Notes: a model not told the origin generated them from the letters alone. 64,000 bases of DNA from Natronincola peptidivorans (GCF_900111615.1 NZ_FOHU01000003.1:62001-126000); one strand, 5' to 3'; positions 26,510 to 35,799 are shown, numbered from the stretch's first letter. Numbers and translations: made by a program.

Positions 26510-26541
26510 CTTTATGAAATAAAACATTTTATTTCATAAAG
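26510..26541. repeat. Perfect 15-bp inverted repeat after the activator gene
   Basis: The arms ctttatgaaataaaa and ttttatttcataaag are separated by two bases. It lies between the sigma-54 promoter and the enhancer repeats. It may be an AT-rich terminator for the activator gene, although the T-run is weak, or a bending/operator site. Confidence 0.55.
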
Positions 26542-26543
26542 GC

Positions 26544-26614
26544 TTGTTCTATTTTGGCGCACATTTCCTTATTGTTACTGTGCTATTTTGGCACAGTGTT
26601 CTATTTTGACACAG
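26544..26614 (-). promoter_or_regulatory. Three enhancer-like repeats, two inside the activator's 3' end
   Basis: The repeat core TATTTTG, flanked by TGT and ACA half-sites, occurs at 26544-26562, 26578-26596 and 26596-26614. The middle copy is a perfect dyad (CTGTGC-TATTTTG-GCACAG). The centre-to-centre distance is 34 and then 18 bases. They sit about 110-190 bases upstream of the sigma-54 transcription start, as expected of upstream activator sites. Two of them overlap the last codons of the regulator gene. Confidence 0.7.
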
Positions 26615-28482
26615 TCAATGTTATATTTTTTTATCTTTCTATACAAAGTATTTCTTCCAATCCCTAATATTTCCGATGCTAAGCTAATATTTCCCTCCAC
26701 CTTTATTAATATCTTTTCTATATGCTGTCTTTCTACCTCCTCTAAGCTGTCCTCTTTTGTGACAATCTCTGTTTTGTCTATACTTTCACCAGTATCTGCC
26801 GTTTGCCATAAGTGGTTGCCTTCTGCATTGATGATTTGTTCTATCATATTTTCCATTTCTCGGACATTTCCTTGCCAAGAAAGATCTAGCATGCCTTCTA
26901 TGGTTTCTTTAGATAAGGCTATAGGACTTTTCCCTAGCTTTAAAGATTTCATGGTCATAAAGTAATCTATTAATAAAGGGATATCCTCTTTTCTTTCTCT
27001 CAGAGGCAATAGCTTTAAGGGCAGTACATTTAATCGGTAATATAAATCTCTTCTAAAATTTCCCTGCTCCACCTCTTGCCTTAAATCCTTGTTTGTAGCT
27101 GCAATAATTCGAACATCTACCTCTATTTCTTTATTGCCCCCCACGCGAAACAGCTTCCCCTCCTCTAGTACCCTCAGAAGATTGGTTTGCATGTCTAAGG
27201 GCATTTCGCCTATTTCATCCAAGAATAAGGTGCCTCCATCTGCTAGCTCAAATTTTCCAGGATGTCCTCCTCTTTTCGCTCCTGTAAAAGCTCCCTCTTC
27301 ATATCCAAATAGTTCTGATTCAATAAGGTTTTTAGGTAAAGCTCCACAGTTAATAGCAACAAAGCTTTCATCCTTACGACTACTATAATTGTGTATAGAT
27401 TGGGCAAAAACTTCTTTTCCAGTGCCGCTTTCTCCAGTAATGAGTACTGTTGAGGGACTATTGGAGATTTTTTTTGCATACTCCAAAATCTGCAGAAACC
27501 TTTCACTTTTACCAATAATTTTTTCAAAGGTATAGAAGGCTTGCTTTCCTGCATTTTTATTAGCTGGTTTTCTAGCCTTTTTTTGCTCTTTAATGGTGCA
27601 AACAATCCCTTGAGGATTATTGTTTGGCCCCAGTATGGGATAGGCATTGAGGGCACAGTGAATTTTTTCCTCTCTTCCCTTGATAAAGATTTCTTCCTCA
27701 AGGTAGGTAACATGCTTTGCTACATTATCCTTTATTCCCTTCCAGCCTTCTACTAAACTCTCTATCTTCATCCCGTTGATTTCCTTCTGTGTATATCCCA
27801 GCATTTCAGTCGCGGTTTTGTTGATGGTCTTCATATAACCTTTAGGCCCTACAGTGAAGATTCCCACTGTGATAGAGTCAATGATAGTTTCCATATATCT
27901 TTTAGCTATCTCTAGCTTCATATTGCTTTGCCTTATTCTGAACATCTGCTCTATTGCATGGACAGCCGCCACAACCATTCCCAAGGTATGAGAATGAACA
28001 AGATGACTATAGCCTGTGAGATCTAAGGTCCCAATGATATCCCCTTCTGCATTTCTGATGGGGGCTGCCGAACAAGTCCATCGATGGTAGGCTTTAATAA
28101 AATGCTCTTCTCCTGAAACCTGTACTGGTATTCCCTCCGCCAAAGCTGTCCCCATAGCATTGGTTCCAATATGCTCCTCATTCATATAAGCTCCCGGCAC
28201 CATTTCCAGATTAAAAGCCACTTCCAGTACATCTTCATCTCCGATTAGATTCAAAATACATCCTTCTTCATCAGTTAAGATAGCAAAAAAGCAGGAACCT
28301 TTAACAAAGTTATATAGTTGATTCATAAAGGGTTCTGTTGTCACAATGAGATCACTATTTTCCTCCAGTTTTTTCTGAAGCTCATCCCCTTGTAAAATCT
28401 TTGCGCTATATACTCGATTATGATCTATACCAAAGCCGATAGACCTTTGGTGTGATCTTTCAATATAGTCTTTTGTTCTCAT
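26575..28482 (-). CDS. Sigma-54-dependent activator (AcoR-like: GAF, PAS, AAA+, Fis HTH)
   Basis: This protein of about 635 residues has an N-terminal GAF-like sensor (residues about 50-190, with MNEEHIGTNAMGTAL and TCSAAPIRNAEGDIIGTLDLTG as in AcoR), a PAS domain (about 200-310) and an AAA+ domain with Walker A GESGTGKE, the sigma-54 contact loop GAFTGA, Walker B GGTLFLDEIGE and the R-finger region. It ends in a Fis-type HTH (LASEILGIGRNTLYRKIKKY). It should activate the sigma-54 promoter of the adjacent AOR operon. The start is set at ATG 28482 after GTGAGGAG. The last residues (DCVKIEHCAKIAQ) are encoded by enhancer-like repeats. The ligand is unknown; an aldehyde or alcohol is a reasonable guess. 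Confidence 0.9.
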   Translation of the reverse strand: MRTKDYIERSHQRSIGFGIDHNRVYSAKILQGDELQKKLEENSDLIVTTEPFMNQLYNFVKGSCFFAILTDEEGCILNLIGDEDVLEVAFNLEMVPGAYMNEEHIGTNAMGTALAEGIPVQVSGEEHFIKAYHRWTCSAAPIRNAEGDIIGTLDLTGYSHLVHSHTLGMVVAAVHAIEQMFRIRQSNMKLEIAKRYMETIIDSITVGIFTVGPKGYMKTINKTATEMLGYTQKEINGMKIESLVEGWKGIKDNVAKHVTYLEEEIFIKGREEKIHCALNAYPILGPNNNPQGIVCTIKEQKKARKPANKNAGKQAFYTFEKIIGKSERFLQILEYAKKISNSPSTVLITGESGTGKEVFAQSIHNYSSRKDESFVAINCGALPKNLIESELFGYEEGAFTGAKRGGHPGKFELADGGTLFLDEIGEMPLDMQTNLLRVLEEGKLFRVGGNKEIEVDVRIIAATNKDLRQEVEQGNFRRDLYYRLNVLPLKLLPLRERKEDIPLLIDYFMTMKSLKLGKSPIALSKETIEGMLDLSWQGNVREMENMIEQIINAEGNHLWQTADTGESIDKTEIVTKEDSLEEVERQHIEKILIKVEGNISLASEILGIGRNTLYRKIKKYNIDCVKIEHCAKIAQ

Positions 28483-28640
28483 TTTACTCCTCACCCCATT
28501 TTTTTAATTCTCTTATATCTATTAATTCAATTTTCTCATTTTTATTCCTGCTTTGTATAGTGGTATTTTATAGGTATAAATAAAAAAAATATTCTTATAC
28601 TAAAAAAGCAACTGCATTCAAGGATATGGAGGTTTTTTTA

Positions 28641-29351
28641 TTGAAATTTCCAAAGAGCAATTTTAAGCATCCAAAACCAATTCCTAAAGCTAATAAAATA
28701 AATGAATCTGATGAAACAAAAAGGGAATATTTACAGCTTTATCTTTCAGAAGATCTTGGATTCAATAGAAAGCATATAGAAACAACATTTGAAGACTGTG
28801 GTGATATCATTTATAGAAAAGCAATCCTCTATAAAGATGAGGAAAGTACTGATGTGTTATTGATTTATGCAAATAATTTAGTTAATATCCAAGAAATTAA
28901 TGAAAGCATTATTAAACCAATTAATCTTTATGGCATAAGCAACAAAGAAAAGTCTATGGAAAGAAAAGTTACAATAGATGTTATGGAGAAAATCATTAGT
29001 GCTCATACTATAGGCAGGGTAAACAGTTTTCAAGAGATAGTAGCTGCCGTTTTATCAGGTGATACTATTTTGCTGATAGAGGACACCGATGTTGGGTTAC
29101 TGCTAAGCACTGCGGAAGGAAATGACAGAAGTGTACAGGAATCCCCTGTAGAAAATCTCATTCGGGGGCCTCGTGATAGCTTCATTGAAAATGTCCATAC
29201 CAACATAGGTCTTATACGCCAGAAAATCAAGAGCGCAGCATTAAAGACAAAATATTTAACCATTGGCAGCGAAAGTCAAACGGTTGTTTCTGTTATCTAT
29301 ATGGACAATATTGTGAACAAACAGGCATTAGAAGTCCTCATGAAAAATTAA
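28641..29351 (+). pseudogene. Truncated GerA-family spore germination protein
   Basis: The 236 codons correspond to the N-terminal half of GerAA/GerKA germination-receptor A subunits: the soluble domain with SGDTILLIEDTDVGLLLSTAE and the hallmark RGPRDSFIENVHTNIGLIRQKIKS. Full-length family members are about 480-550 residues with several C-terminal membrane helices; here the frame stops (TAA) at VNKQALEVLMKN, before any helix. Neither other frame resumes the family sequence downstream. A TTG start at 28641 follows GGAGG. No gerB or gerC partner is adjacent. It is probably a decayed remnant, though a stable soluble fragment cannot be excluded. Confidence 0.75.
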
Positions 29352-29451
29352 TGGAAATAGTTAGATGCCGGTTGCATCTAATATCGCTCTTTTCATTAGA
29401 CCCCTTAAGTTATATAATAGCTTTATAGATTTATCTTGGGGAGGAGACACT

Positions 29452-31404
29452 ATGAAAACCATACAAACCGCGTGTCCATTAGATTGCTTTGATGTTTGTT
29501 CTATAAAAGTAACATTAGATGATGATAAAATTCTCCATGTTAAAGGGGATGAGAAGGACCCTATCACAAAGGGCTTTATCTGTAAGAAGGGCTTACAGCT
29601 GTTGGAGAGAATCAACCATCCTCAGCGTCTCACCACTCCTATGAAAAAGGTAAGAGGTGAATGGGTTCCTATTAGCTGGGAAAACACCATAAAAGAAATT
29701 GGTGATAAGCTTTTAGAAATTAAGCATAACTATGGATCTACCGCTGTTATCCATTATTCAGAAGATGCCCATGGCGGATTGTTAAAGAATATAGATACTG
29801 CCTTTTTCAATGCATACGGCGGCGCTACAGTTCCTAAAGGCAGTCTTTGCTGGGGTGCCGGGATTGAAGCTCAGACTATGGACTTTGGCAACGCTTTAGG
29901 CCATGATCCCTATGATCATCTCCATGCAAAAACCCTTATCATCTGGGGTAGAAATCCTTCCTTTACCAATGCTCATCTTGTTCCTTTTTTGAAGGAAGCA
30001 CAAAAAAAGGGAACAAAGATTATTGTAATTGATCCAGTTAAAACTGCTACTGCCTCCTTTGCTGACTACTATTACCAGGTAAAGCCCGAGGCAGATGGCT
30101 ATCTAGCTATGGCGATGGGAAAAATTATTTTAGAAGAAAAAGCCTACGATGAAATCTTCATAAAAAACTATTGCAACGGCTTTGATGAATATAAACAGTA
30201 TTTGAATGGGCTGGAGTTACAAGCCCTAATAGAAGCCACGGGTCTTGCAAAGAAAGAAGTTTATGAATTGACCTCTCTTTATGCTGATAATAAGCCCTCC
30301 TGTATCATTTTAGGCTATGGCCTGCAGCGTTATCGAAATGGTGGCAATAACATTCGTCTTATTGATGCACTGGGGGCAGTTACTGGAAATATTGGTATCT
30401 CCGGTGGTGGTGTGAACTATGCTAACAAATATATTGCTGGCTACATTGATGCTGATTATGTATCCAATGACCATAGTGCCTCAGCATCTGTCTCTTTTAA
30501 ACGACCCTTGTTTGCTGACTATGTATTAGGAAATAAAGAACAAATCAGAGGAATCTTTGTCACAAAGAGTAATCTAGTAGTGCAAATGCCAAATACACAA
30601 AAAACAATCAAAGCCTTTAGCTCTATCCCCTTTAAAGTAGTGATCGATCATTTTATGACAGATACAGCAGCATTAGCGGATTATGTCCTACCCTGTACTG
30701 GTATTTATGAAGAAGAGGACTTTATCTTTTCCTCTATGTGGCATAGTCATTTTTCCTATACGGAAAAAGTATTAGATGCACCTGGTAGTGTAAAGCATGA
30801 GTTTGAAATCTTTAACCGATTGGCTCATTATATGAAAATGAAAGATTTTTTAGAGAACTATAATAATCCTAAGCTATATCTAGGAAGGTCCTTAAAGCCT
30901 TTACTTGAAAAACTAGGATGCAGCCTTGAAGAACTAAAGGGGAAAAGGATGAAATTAGAAGGCAGTGACATTCCTTGGCAGGATAAGAAGTTTGCTACTG
31001 CTTCTGGTAAATTCCAATTGATTAATCCTGCTATTGAGGTCATTGAAATCAATAAAAAGGACTCTGATTTTCCATTATCTTTTTTGACATTGCATCCTAA
31101 ATCCTCCTTACATTCTCAGCATTATATGGATACAGCCAATGATAGGCTTCCAGAAGTTTTTTGTAATCATAAAACAATGCAGCATTGGAATCTAGTTGAG
31201 GGTGATGACGTATCCCTTGTTTCTGCTAATGGCAAACTAAAAGTAAAGATGCTGTTAGATGACGGCGTAGGTGATGATATCCTTGTATCCTATGAGGGCT
31301 GGTGGTTAAAAAATCAAGGGGTAAATAATCTTACTCCAGAAGGTATCTCTGACTTAGGGGATCAGGCTATTTATAATAATTGTAGATGTAGAGTAGAAAA
31401 ATAA
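29452..31404 (+). CDS. Molybdopterin-dependent oxidoreductase, bis-MGD type
   Basis: This 650-residue member of the DMSO-reductase superfamily has an N-terminal 4Fe-4S motif at C8, C12, C16 and C44 (ACPLDCFDVC ... ICKKG), pterin-binding domains and a C-terminal molydopterin dinucleotide-binding domain (FLTLHPKSSLHSQH). The region where the metal ligand is expected reads KGSLCWGAG. No Tat signal is seen, so it is cytoplasmic. The physiological substrate cannot be assigned. No electron-transfer subunit or maturation chaperone is adjacent, so it may use ferredoxin directly. The start is ATG 29452 behind GGGGAGGAG. A hairpin closes it at 31460-31508. Confidence 0.85.
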   Translation: MKTIQTACPLDCFDVCSIKVTLDDDKILHVKGDEKDPITKGFICKKGLQLLERINHPQRLTTPMKKVRGEWVPISWENTIKEIGDKLLEIKHNYGSTAVIHYSEDAHGGLLKNIDTAFFNAYGGATVPKGSLCWGAGIEAQTMDFGNALGHDPYDHLHAKTLIIWGRNPSFTNAHLVPFLKEAQKKGTKIIVIDPVKTATASFADYYYQVKPEADGYLAMAMGKIILEEKAYDEIFIKNYCNGFDEYKQYLNGLELQALIEATGLAKKEVYELTSLYADNKPSCIILGYGLQRYRNGGNNIRLIDALGAVTGNIGISGGGVNYANKYIAGYIDADYVSNDHSASASVSFKRPLFADYVLGNKEQIRGIFVTKSNLVVQMPNTQKTIKAFSSIPFKVVIDHFMTDTAALADYVLPCTGIYEEEDFIFSSMWHSHFSYTEKVLDAPGSVKHEFEIFNRLAHYMKMKDFLENYNNPKLYLGRSLKPLLEKLGCSLEELKGKRMKLEGSDIPWQDKKFATASGKFQLINPAIEVIEINKKDSDFPLSFLTLHPKSSLHSQHYMDTANDRLPEVFCNHKTMQHWNLVEGDDVSLVSANGKLKVKMLLDDGVGDDILVSYEGWWLKNQGVNNLTPEGISDLGDQAIYNNCRCRVEK

Positions 31405-31458
31405 GCTTCTTCTCTCACTTTAATCTAGCTGTTGGAGAAATCTTATTGTATTTAGGAC

Positions 31459-31509
31459 AAAAACCAGCACCTGCAACGTATACCTATATACGTGAGGGTG
31501 CTGGTTTTA
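31459..31509. terminator. Bidirectional terminator with cruciform-like inner hairpin
   Basis: The outer arms aaaaccagcacc (31460-31471) and ggtgctggtttt (31497-31508) are perfectly complementary, and an inner acgtata/tatacgt stem sits in the loop. It lies between the convergent molybdopterin oxidoreductase and lrgB genes. Confidence 0.85.
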
Positions 31510-31553
31510 TAAAGAACAAGGAATGCCTAAGATTCCTAAAATTTGTGATTTAT

Positions 31554-32240
31554 TTATAGGATAGCAATAATAACCGGTACCAATAAAACCGTAATCAATC
31601 CTGCAATCCCTATGGCCAGTCCACTCATAGCCCCTTCTGTTTCCCCCATCTCTATAGCTCTAGTAGTTCCAGCAGCATGGGCGGCGGTTCCTATAGCTAT
31701 GCCAATAGCTACTCTATCCTTAATCCTAAAAGTTCTGCAAAGAGTAGGTGCTATAACTGCGCCAAAGATTCCTGCTACAATGATGGCACCAACCGTTATC
31801 CCAGGTACTCCCCCTAGTGCAGATGATATCTCCACACCTATAGGCGTAGTTACAGATTTCGGCACTAGAGAAGCAGTTAATATTTCTGTAATATCAAATG
31901 CTTTCGCCAGCAAAACCACACTGACGATAGCAGTAATACAGCCAACAGTGACACCTATTAGGATAGGCAAAAAGTGTGCCTTCAATAATGCTCTTTGTTT
32001 ATATAAGGGTACAGCTAGAATCACCGTTGCTGGCCCTAAGAAAAAGAGAATCAAATCTCCCCCCCTATTGTAATAAGCAGTGTCTATATTAAATATCATC
32101 AAAAAAATAACTACCCCTGTAATACTAATTAGTAATGGATTTAAAAAGGACAACTTGCTTTTTTTATAAATATATAGCCCTAGTTCAAAAAATAATATGG
32201 ACAATACAATTCCAAAGTAGGGTGTGTTTAAAAACTCCAT
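31554..32240 (-). CDS. lrgB: LrgB/CidB family membrane protein
   Basis: This 228-residue protein has about seven hydrophobic segments and the conserved LVPKSVTTPIGVEISSALGG and HAAGTTRAIEMGETEGAMSGLAIG segments of LrgB. LrgAB and CidAB are small membrane proteins linked to murein hydrolase control, pyruvate/3-hydroxypropionate movement or glycolate export in different organisms. The start ATG at 32240 overlaps the lrgA stop by one base (TGATG), so the two are translationally coupled. Confidence 0.93.
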   Translation of the reverse strand: MEFLNTPYFGIVLSILFFELGLYIYKKSKLSFLNPLLISITGVVIFLMIFNIDTAYYNRGGDLILFFLGPATVILAVPLYKQRALLKAHFLPILIGVTVGCITAIVSVVLLAKAFDITEILTASLVPKSVTTPIGVEISSALGGVPGITVGAIIVAGIFGAVIAPTLCRTFRIKDRVAIGIAIGTAAHAAGTTRAIEMGETEGAMSGLAIGIAGLITVLLVPVIIAIL

Positions 32241-32590
32241 CACGCTGACCATCTCCTAATTAGAAATTGTACTGTAAGCCCCGTTACCACCATTACAATC
32301 ACTGTAGATATAAGGATCACCCCTATGATGGGAATCCATTGTTCTTTGATAATATCTAAATGGCTTAACAAGCCTACACCCGCCGGCACAAAGAAGAAAG
32401 CAAGATGATCCAATAAAAATTTGGCTATTTCGTCAATCATTTCCAGCTTTATTATACCTGTCGTTAGTAAAATTAATAATAGCATCATTCCTAAAACATT
32501 TCCAGGTATAGGTATGTTGAATGCTTTATTTATTAATTCTCCAGCAAAGCAAATACCGATAACAATAGCCAACTGTCTTAATAGTGTCAA
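32240..32590 (-). CDS. lrgA: LrgA/CidA family holin-like protein
   Basis: A 116-residue protein with four hydrophobic helices and the family motif INKAFNIPIPGNVLGMMLLLILL followed by FFFVPAGVGLL. It partners with LrgB encoded immediately downstream. In staphylococci LrgA opposes CidA-type membrane permeabilisation; direct evidence for this organism is lacking. No LytSR regulator is next to it. Confidence 0.92.
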   Translation of the reverse strand: MTLLRQLAIVIGICFAGELINKAFNIPIPGNVLGMMLLLILLTTGIIKLEMIDEIAKFLLDHLAFFFVPAGVGLLSHLDIIKEQWIPIIGVILISTVIVMVVTGLTVQFLIRRWSA

Positions 32591-32763
32591 GTTTATCTCC
32601 TCCGTTTTATTAATATGTATTTTCCTTGTGTAACTTTAGCTTATTTCATTTTAACAATAAGCCTATTAATAATCAATCATCTAAAACTCTAAAAACTTCC
32701 TAAAAATATAAAGCATATTCATTTTATAATAGGTGAAAAATAGAATAGAAGGGAGTGATAAAT

Positions 32764-32970
32764 ATGCCTTGGAAACATGGTAAAATTACTTTAGCTGATG
32801 GTACTATCTATCCTGCAGAATTTTTAGTAGAAAATGGTAAGGAAATCTGGAATGTTAAAATACACAAAGGAAACAATGTAGTAGAAGAAATCGATGCTGA
32901 TTATTTTGCTAGTAAACTAAATAAAGAACCTGATGATGTATATCCATTTTCTTATGAATTAGATCAGTAA
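32764..32970 (+). CDS. Conserved-looking small protein, 68 aa
   Basis: A soluble acidic protein starting with ATG at 32764, behind GAAGGGAGTGAT. The sequence has a beta-hairpin-like repeat (MPWKHGKITLADGTIYPAEFLVENG, WNVKIHKGNNVVEEIDAD). Family not recognised. It is monocistronic, with a terminator just downstream at 32982-33018. Codon use and ribosome binding site support a real gene. Confidence 0.7.
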   Translation: MPWKHGKITLADGTIYPAEFLVENGKEIWNVKIHKGNNVVEEIDADYFASKLNKEPDDVYPFSYELDQ

Positions 32971-32981
32971 TTAAAAAAACA

Positions 32982-33018
32982 GGATGGAAGATAAGTTGAA
33001 AATCTATCTTCTATCCTT
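32982..33018. terminator. Terminator between the 68-aa gene and dUTPase
   Basis: ggatggaagata and tatcttctatcc pair with one mismatch around a short loop. It serves the convergent genes on either side. Confidence 0.7.
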
Positions 33019-33031
33019 CTTCATTTATTAT

Positions 33032-33517
33032 TTAGTAGCCTTCCTCTTGTCTCTGATAATTTACTTGATTTTTTTTCAAATATGCCTCCTCTACCTCCTG
33101 CCATGTAAAGCCCAGCTTTCCTCCTAGGGATAGGAAGCCTTCAAATAAGTCAACATAAGCTTCCTCTGATAGGCTTTGGTGAAAATTACTACATTTTCTA
33201 AAAACATCTTGAAACTGTTGAATCAAATCCCGGGGATTTTCCTTTATATAAAATTTTGCTTCATGAAAATCTTCATCTAAACCTATACTAAGTAAAAAAT
33301 GTAAACAGTCCACGTATTCTTCTAATATAACATCCTTTGGAGAAGCCATTTTTTTGCTCCAGAATTTGAAACATCTTGTTTCATTGGCTAATTCTCCCAG
33401 CTCTACCTCTAATGCCAAAATTTTAGCAGGTATTAAGTCTTTATTATGTAGGTTGTGATTATTACATATTGTTTCATCTAGCTGTTTTTGAATATGAAAC
33501 AGCTGTTGTATTTCCAT
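33032..33517 (-). CDS. dUTP diphosphatase, dimeric all-alpha (MazG-like) type
   Basis: This 161-residue protein matches the dUTPase_2 class. The metal-binding helices ALEVELGELANETRCFKFWSKK and ILEEYVDCLHFLLSIGL contain the ExxE and ExxxD residues that hold Mg2+. It hydrolyses dUTP (and dUDP) to dUMP, keeping uracil out of DNA. The size is typical of Gram-positive and phage members. No phage genes are nearby. It starts with ATG at 33517 behind a AAAGGGGAGATT site. Confidence 0.88.
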   Translation of the reverse strand: MEIQQLFHIQKQLDETICNNHNLHNKDLIPAKILALEVELGELANETRCFKFWSKKMASPKDVILEEYVDCLHFLLSIGLDEDFHEAKFYIKENPRDLIQQFQDVFRKCSNFHQSLSEEAYVDLFEGFLSLGGKLGFTWQEVEEAYLKKNQVNYQRQEEGY

Positions 33518-33659
33518 GTCAATCTCCCCTTTGTTAGGTTATGGTTAAAGTACTTTTTCATTATTGTAGCATAAGCCTTTTAAAAAAACCATTGTATTTT
33601 TATTAATGATACTAATAACCTATTTTAATATCTTTTATGCCCGCTAGTATTTCTTTCTA

Positions 33660-33686
33660 TTGACTTTAATCATTATGTGCTATAAT
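33660..33686 (+). promoter_or_regulatory. Probable promoter of argH
   Basis: TTGACT (33660-33665) precedes TATAATAA (33681-33688). The spacing is 15 bases to TATAAT or 17 to TAATAA, so the assignment of the -10 is not exact. Confidence 0.5.
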
Positions 33687-33731
33687 AATTATGTACTATC
33701 TAGTATAAATATACTTTTGGAGGTGTATTCT

Positions 33732-35132
33732 ATGAATACTAAAGATAAAGCTCTTTGGAGTGGTCGCTTTGCCAGTTCTCCAGCTGAAATCATGCAAAAA
33801 TATAGTCAATCCCTAGATGTTGATTGGCATTTTTATAAAGAAGATTTGGAGGGTAGTAAAGCCCATGGTAGGATGCTTCATCATATCGGGATTTTGTCTA
33901 AGGAAGAACTAGATAAAATTATAAATGCTTTATCAGAAATTGAAGAAGAAGTTGAAAAAGGTTTATTGCAGCCAAAGATTTCTCTAGAGGATGTCCACAT
34001 GAATCTAGAGGCAAGGTTAATTGAAAAGCTAGGTCCTCTAGGTGCAAAAATTCATACTGGACGCTCTAGAAATGATCAGGTTGCCACAGATTATCGATTG
34101 TTCATGAAAAAAAGCATTACTGCTATTGAGACGAAGTTGCTACTTTTTTTAGAAGTATTACTGCAACGGGCTGAAAAGGATGTGGATATCATTGTTCCTG
34201 GTTTCACCCATCTTCAGCATGCTCAACCGGTGTCTTTGGGTCATCATTGGATGGCTTATTTTTGGAAATTCACTAGAGATTTAGAAAGATTTAAAACTGC
34301 CTATAAAACAACAGATGTAAATCCTCTAGGTGCTGGAGCACTTGCTGGCTCTACGCTACCTCTAGACAGAGAGTTTACTAGAAAAGAATTGAACTTTGCT
34401 GTAAATAGTGAGAATAGTTTAGATACCGTCTCGGATAGAGATTATTTGCTTGAGTTTCTATTTGCTGCTTCTACCTTTGTTTTACATACCAGTGGACTTA
34501 GTGAAGACCTTATCCTGTGGTGTACCTCAGAGTTTGATTTTATAGAACCTCCGGACGCTTTTTGTACAGGCTCTAGTATGATGCCTAACAAGAAAAATCC
34601 AGATGCTTTAGAGCTAACTAGAGGTAAAACAAGTGGTGTTCTTAGTAGTCTATATGATTTAATGATAAATATTAAAGGGTTACCCCTTACCTACAATAGA
34701 GACCTTCAAGAAGACAAACGTCCGGTTCTCCATACCATCACTACAATAAATATGATTCTGGATGTACTGACACCTCTAATAGAAGGTATTATTGTGAAAG
34801 AGCAAAACATAGAGCCTCATTTAAACAAAGGGTTTTTGTTAGCAACGGATGTAGCTGAATATCTGGTGGCAAAGGATGTACCCTTTAGAGAAACCCATGA
34901 AATCGTAGGTGGTATTGTCCAATACTGTGTAAAGCAAAACAAATCTCTAGAAGACCTTTCGATAGAAGAATGGCAAAGGTATTGTCCTGCCTTTGAAGAT
35001 GATATTTACTCTATACTATCTCCTCGACTTGCAGTAGACCGTAGAAAAACCTTTGGCGGTACTGCTAGAGTTGAAGTGAAACGTCAGGTAGCCGTTGGTA
35101 AAGAAATGATTATTACCCTTAAATCTAAATAA
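33732..35132 (+). CDS. argH: Argininosuccinate lyase
   Basis: This 466-residue enzyme of the fumarase/aspartase superfamily cleaves argininosuccinate to arginine and fumarate. The signature GSSMMPNKKNPDALEL (catalytic serine loop) is near residue 280; other conserved parts are WSGRFA, HTGRSRNDQVATD and TPLDRE-like GSTLPLDRE. The start is ATG 33732 behind TTTGGAGGTG; the frame is open further upstream but without a site. No argG is adjacent in this window, so the gene is separated from its usual partner here. Confidence 0.96.
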   Translation: MNTKDKALWSGRFASSPAEIMQKYSQSLDVDWHFYKEDLEGSKAHGRMLHHIGILSKEELDKIINALSEIEEEVEKGLLQPKISLEDVHMNLEARLIEKLGPLGAKIHTGRSRNDQVATDYRLFMKKSITAIETKLLLFLEVLLQRAEKDVDIIVPGFTHLQHAQPVSLGHHWMAYFWKFTRDLERFKTAYKTTDVNPLGAGALAGSTLPLDREFTRKELNFAVNSENSLDTVSDRDYLLEFLFAASTFVLHTSGLSEDLILWCTSEFDFIEPPDAFCTGSSMMPNKKNPDALELTRGKTSGVLSSLYDLMINIKGLPLTYNRDLQEDKRPVLHTITTINMILDVLTPLIEGIIVKEQNIEPHLNKGFLLATDVAEYLVAKDVPFRETHEIVGGIVQYCVKQNKSLEDLSIEEWQRYCPAFEDDIYSILSPRLAVDRRKTFGGTARVEVKRQVAVGKEMIITLKSK

Positions 35133-35334
35133 CTATATTTCTTTCTCCATAGTATATGGCTAGCTTATTTCACTAAGCTGGCCATAATTTTTTCAATCCG
35201 CTAAACTTATTTATGTCGCCATACAGACGAATACAACAAAAGATTTTTTCATTTTTTGGTTATATTTCTAAAAGTTTGGTTATAAATAGTGTAGATAAGG
35301 ATTTATTTTAAAATCAAAAGGAGGAATTTGGGGT

Positions 35335-35709
35335 ATGAAATCATTTGGTGAATTTTTACAATCAGGAGATTGGAAAGGTGAAAAACATGTTCCTGTTATT
35401 CATGCACCTGAAAAGGTGAAGGCTGGGGAAACATTTGACTTAAGAGTATCTATTGGAGATGAAATTCCTCATCCCAATACATTAGAGCATTACATAGCCT
35501 GGATAAAGGTTTTCTGTTTTCAAGAGGGAGGAAAGTTCCCTGTGGAAATAGCAGAATTTAAGTTTCCTGCCCATGGTGAAGGTGGCAATTTTACTGAGCC
35601 ATCAGGTACTGCAAAGGTGAAACTAGACAAAACCGGAACTATTCATGCTGTTAGCTACTGTAACATCCACGGTGTTTGGGAAAACACTCAAGAAATCGTT
35701 GTAGAGTAG
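35335..35709 (+). CDS. Superoxide reductase (neelaredoxin / class II desulfoferrodoxin)
   Basis: This 124-residue protein reduces superoxide to hydrogen peroxide at a mononuclear Fe(His)4(Cys) centre. The ligands are visible: EKHVPVIH (first His plus the Glu/Lys of the active-site loop), HPNTLEH (two His) and the C-terminal CNIHG (Cys and His). There is no N-terminal desulforedoxin domain, so it is the single-iron type. The start ATG at 35335 follows AAAGGAGGAATT. It fits an anaerobe that must survive air. Terminator downstream. Confidence 0.95.
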   Translation: MKSFGEFLQSGDWKGEKHVPVIHAPEKVKAGETFDLRVSIGDEIPHPNTLEHYIAWIKVFCFQEGGKFPVEIAEFKFPAHGEGGNFTEPSGTAKVKLDKTGTIHAVSYCNIHGVWENTQEIVVE

Positions 35710-35723
35710 TGTGATCATAAGCG

Positions 35724-35756
35724 TCAAAAAAACCGTCATCAAAGGCGGTTTTTTTA
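35724..35756 (+). terminator. Terminator of the superoxide reductase gene
   Basis: aaaaaaaccg and cggttttttt form a stem with a T-run on the plus strand and A-run before it; probably bidirectional. Confidence 0.8.
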
Positions 35757-35799
35757 ATGCCCTCATCCCTAAGGTGCATCTGTCAGATTGCATTTACCT

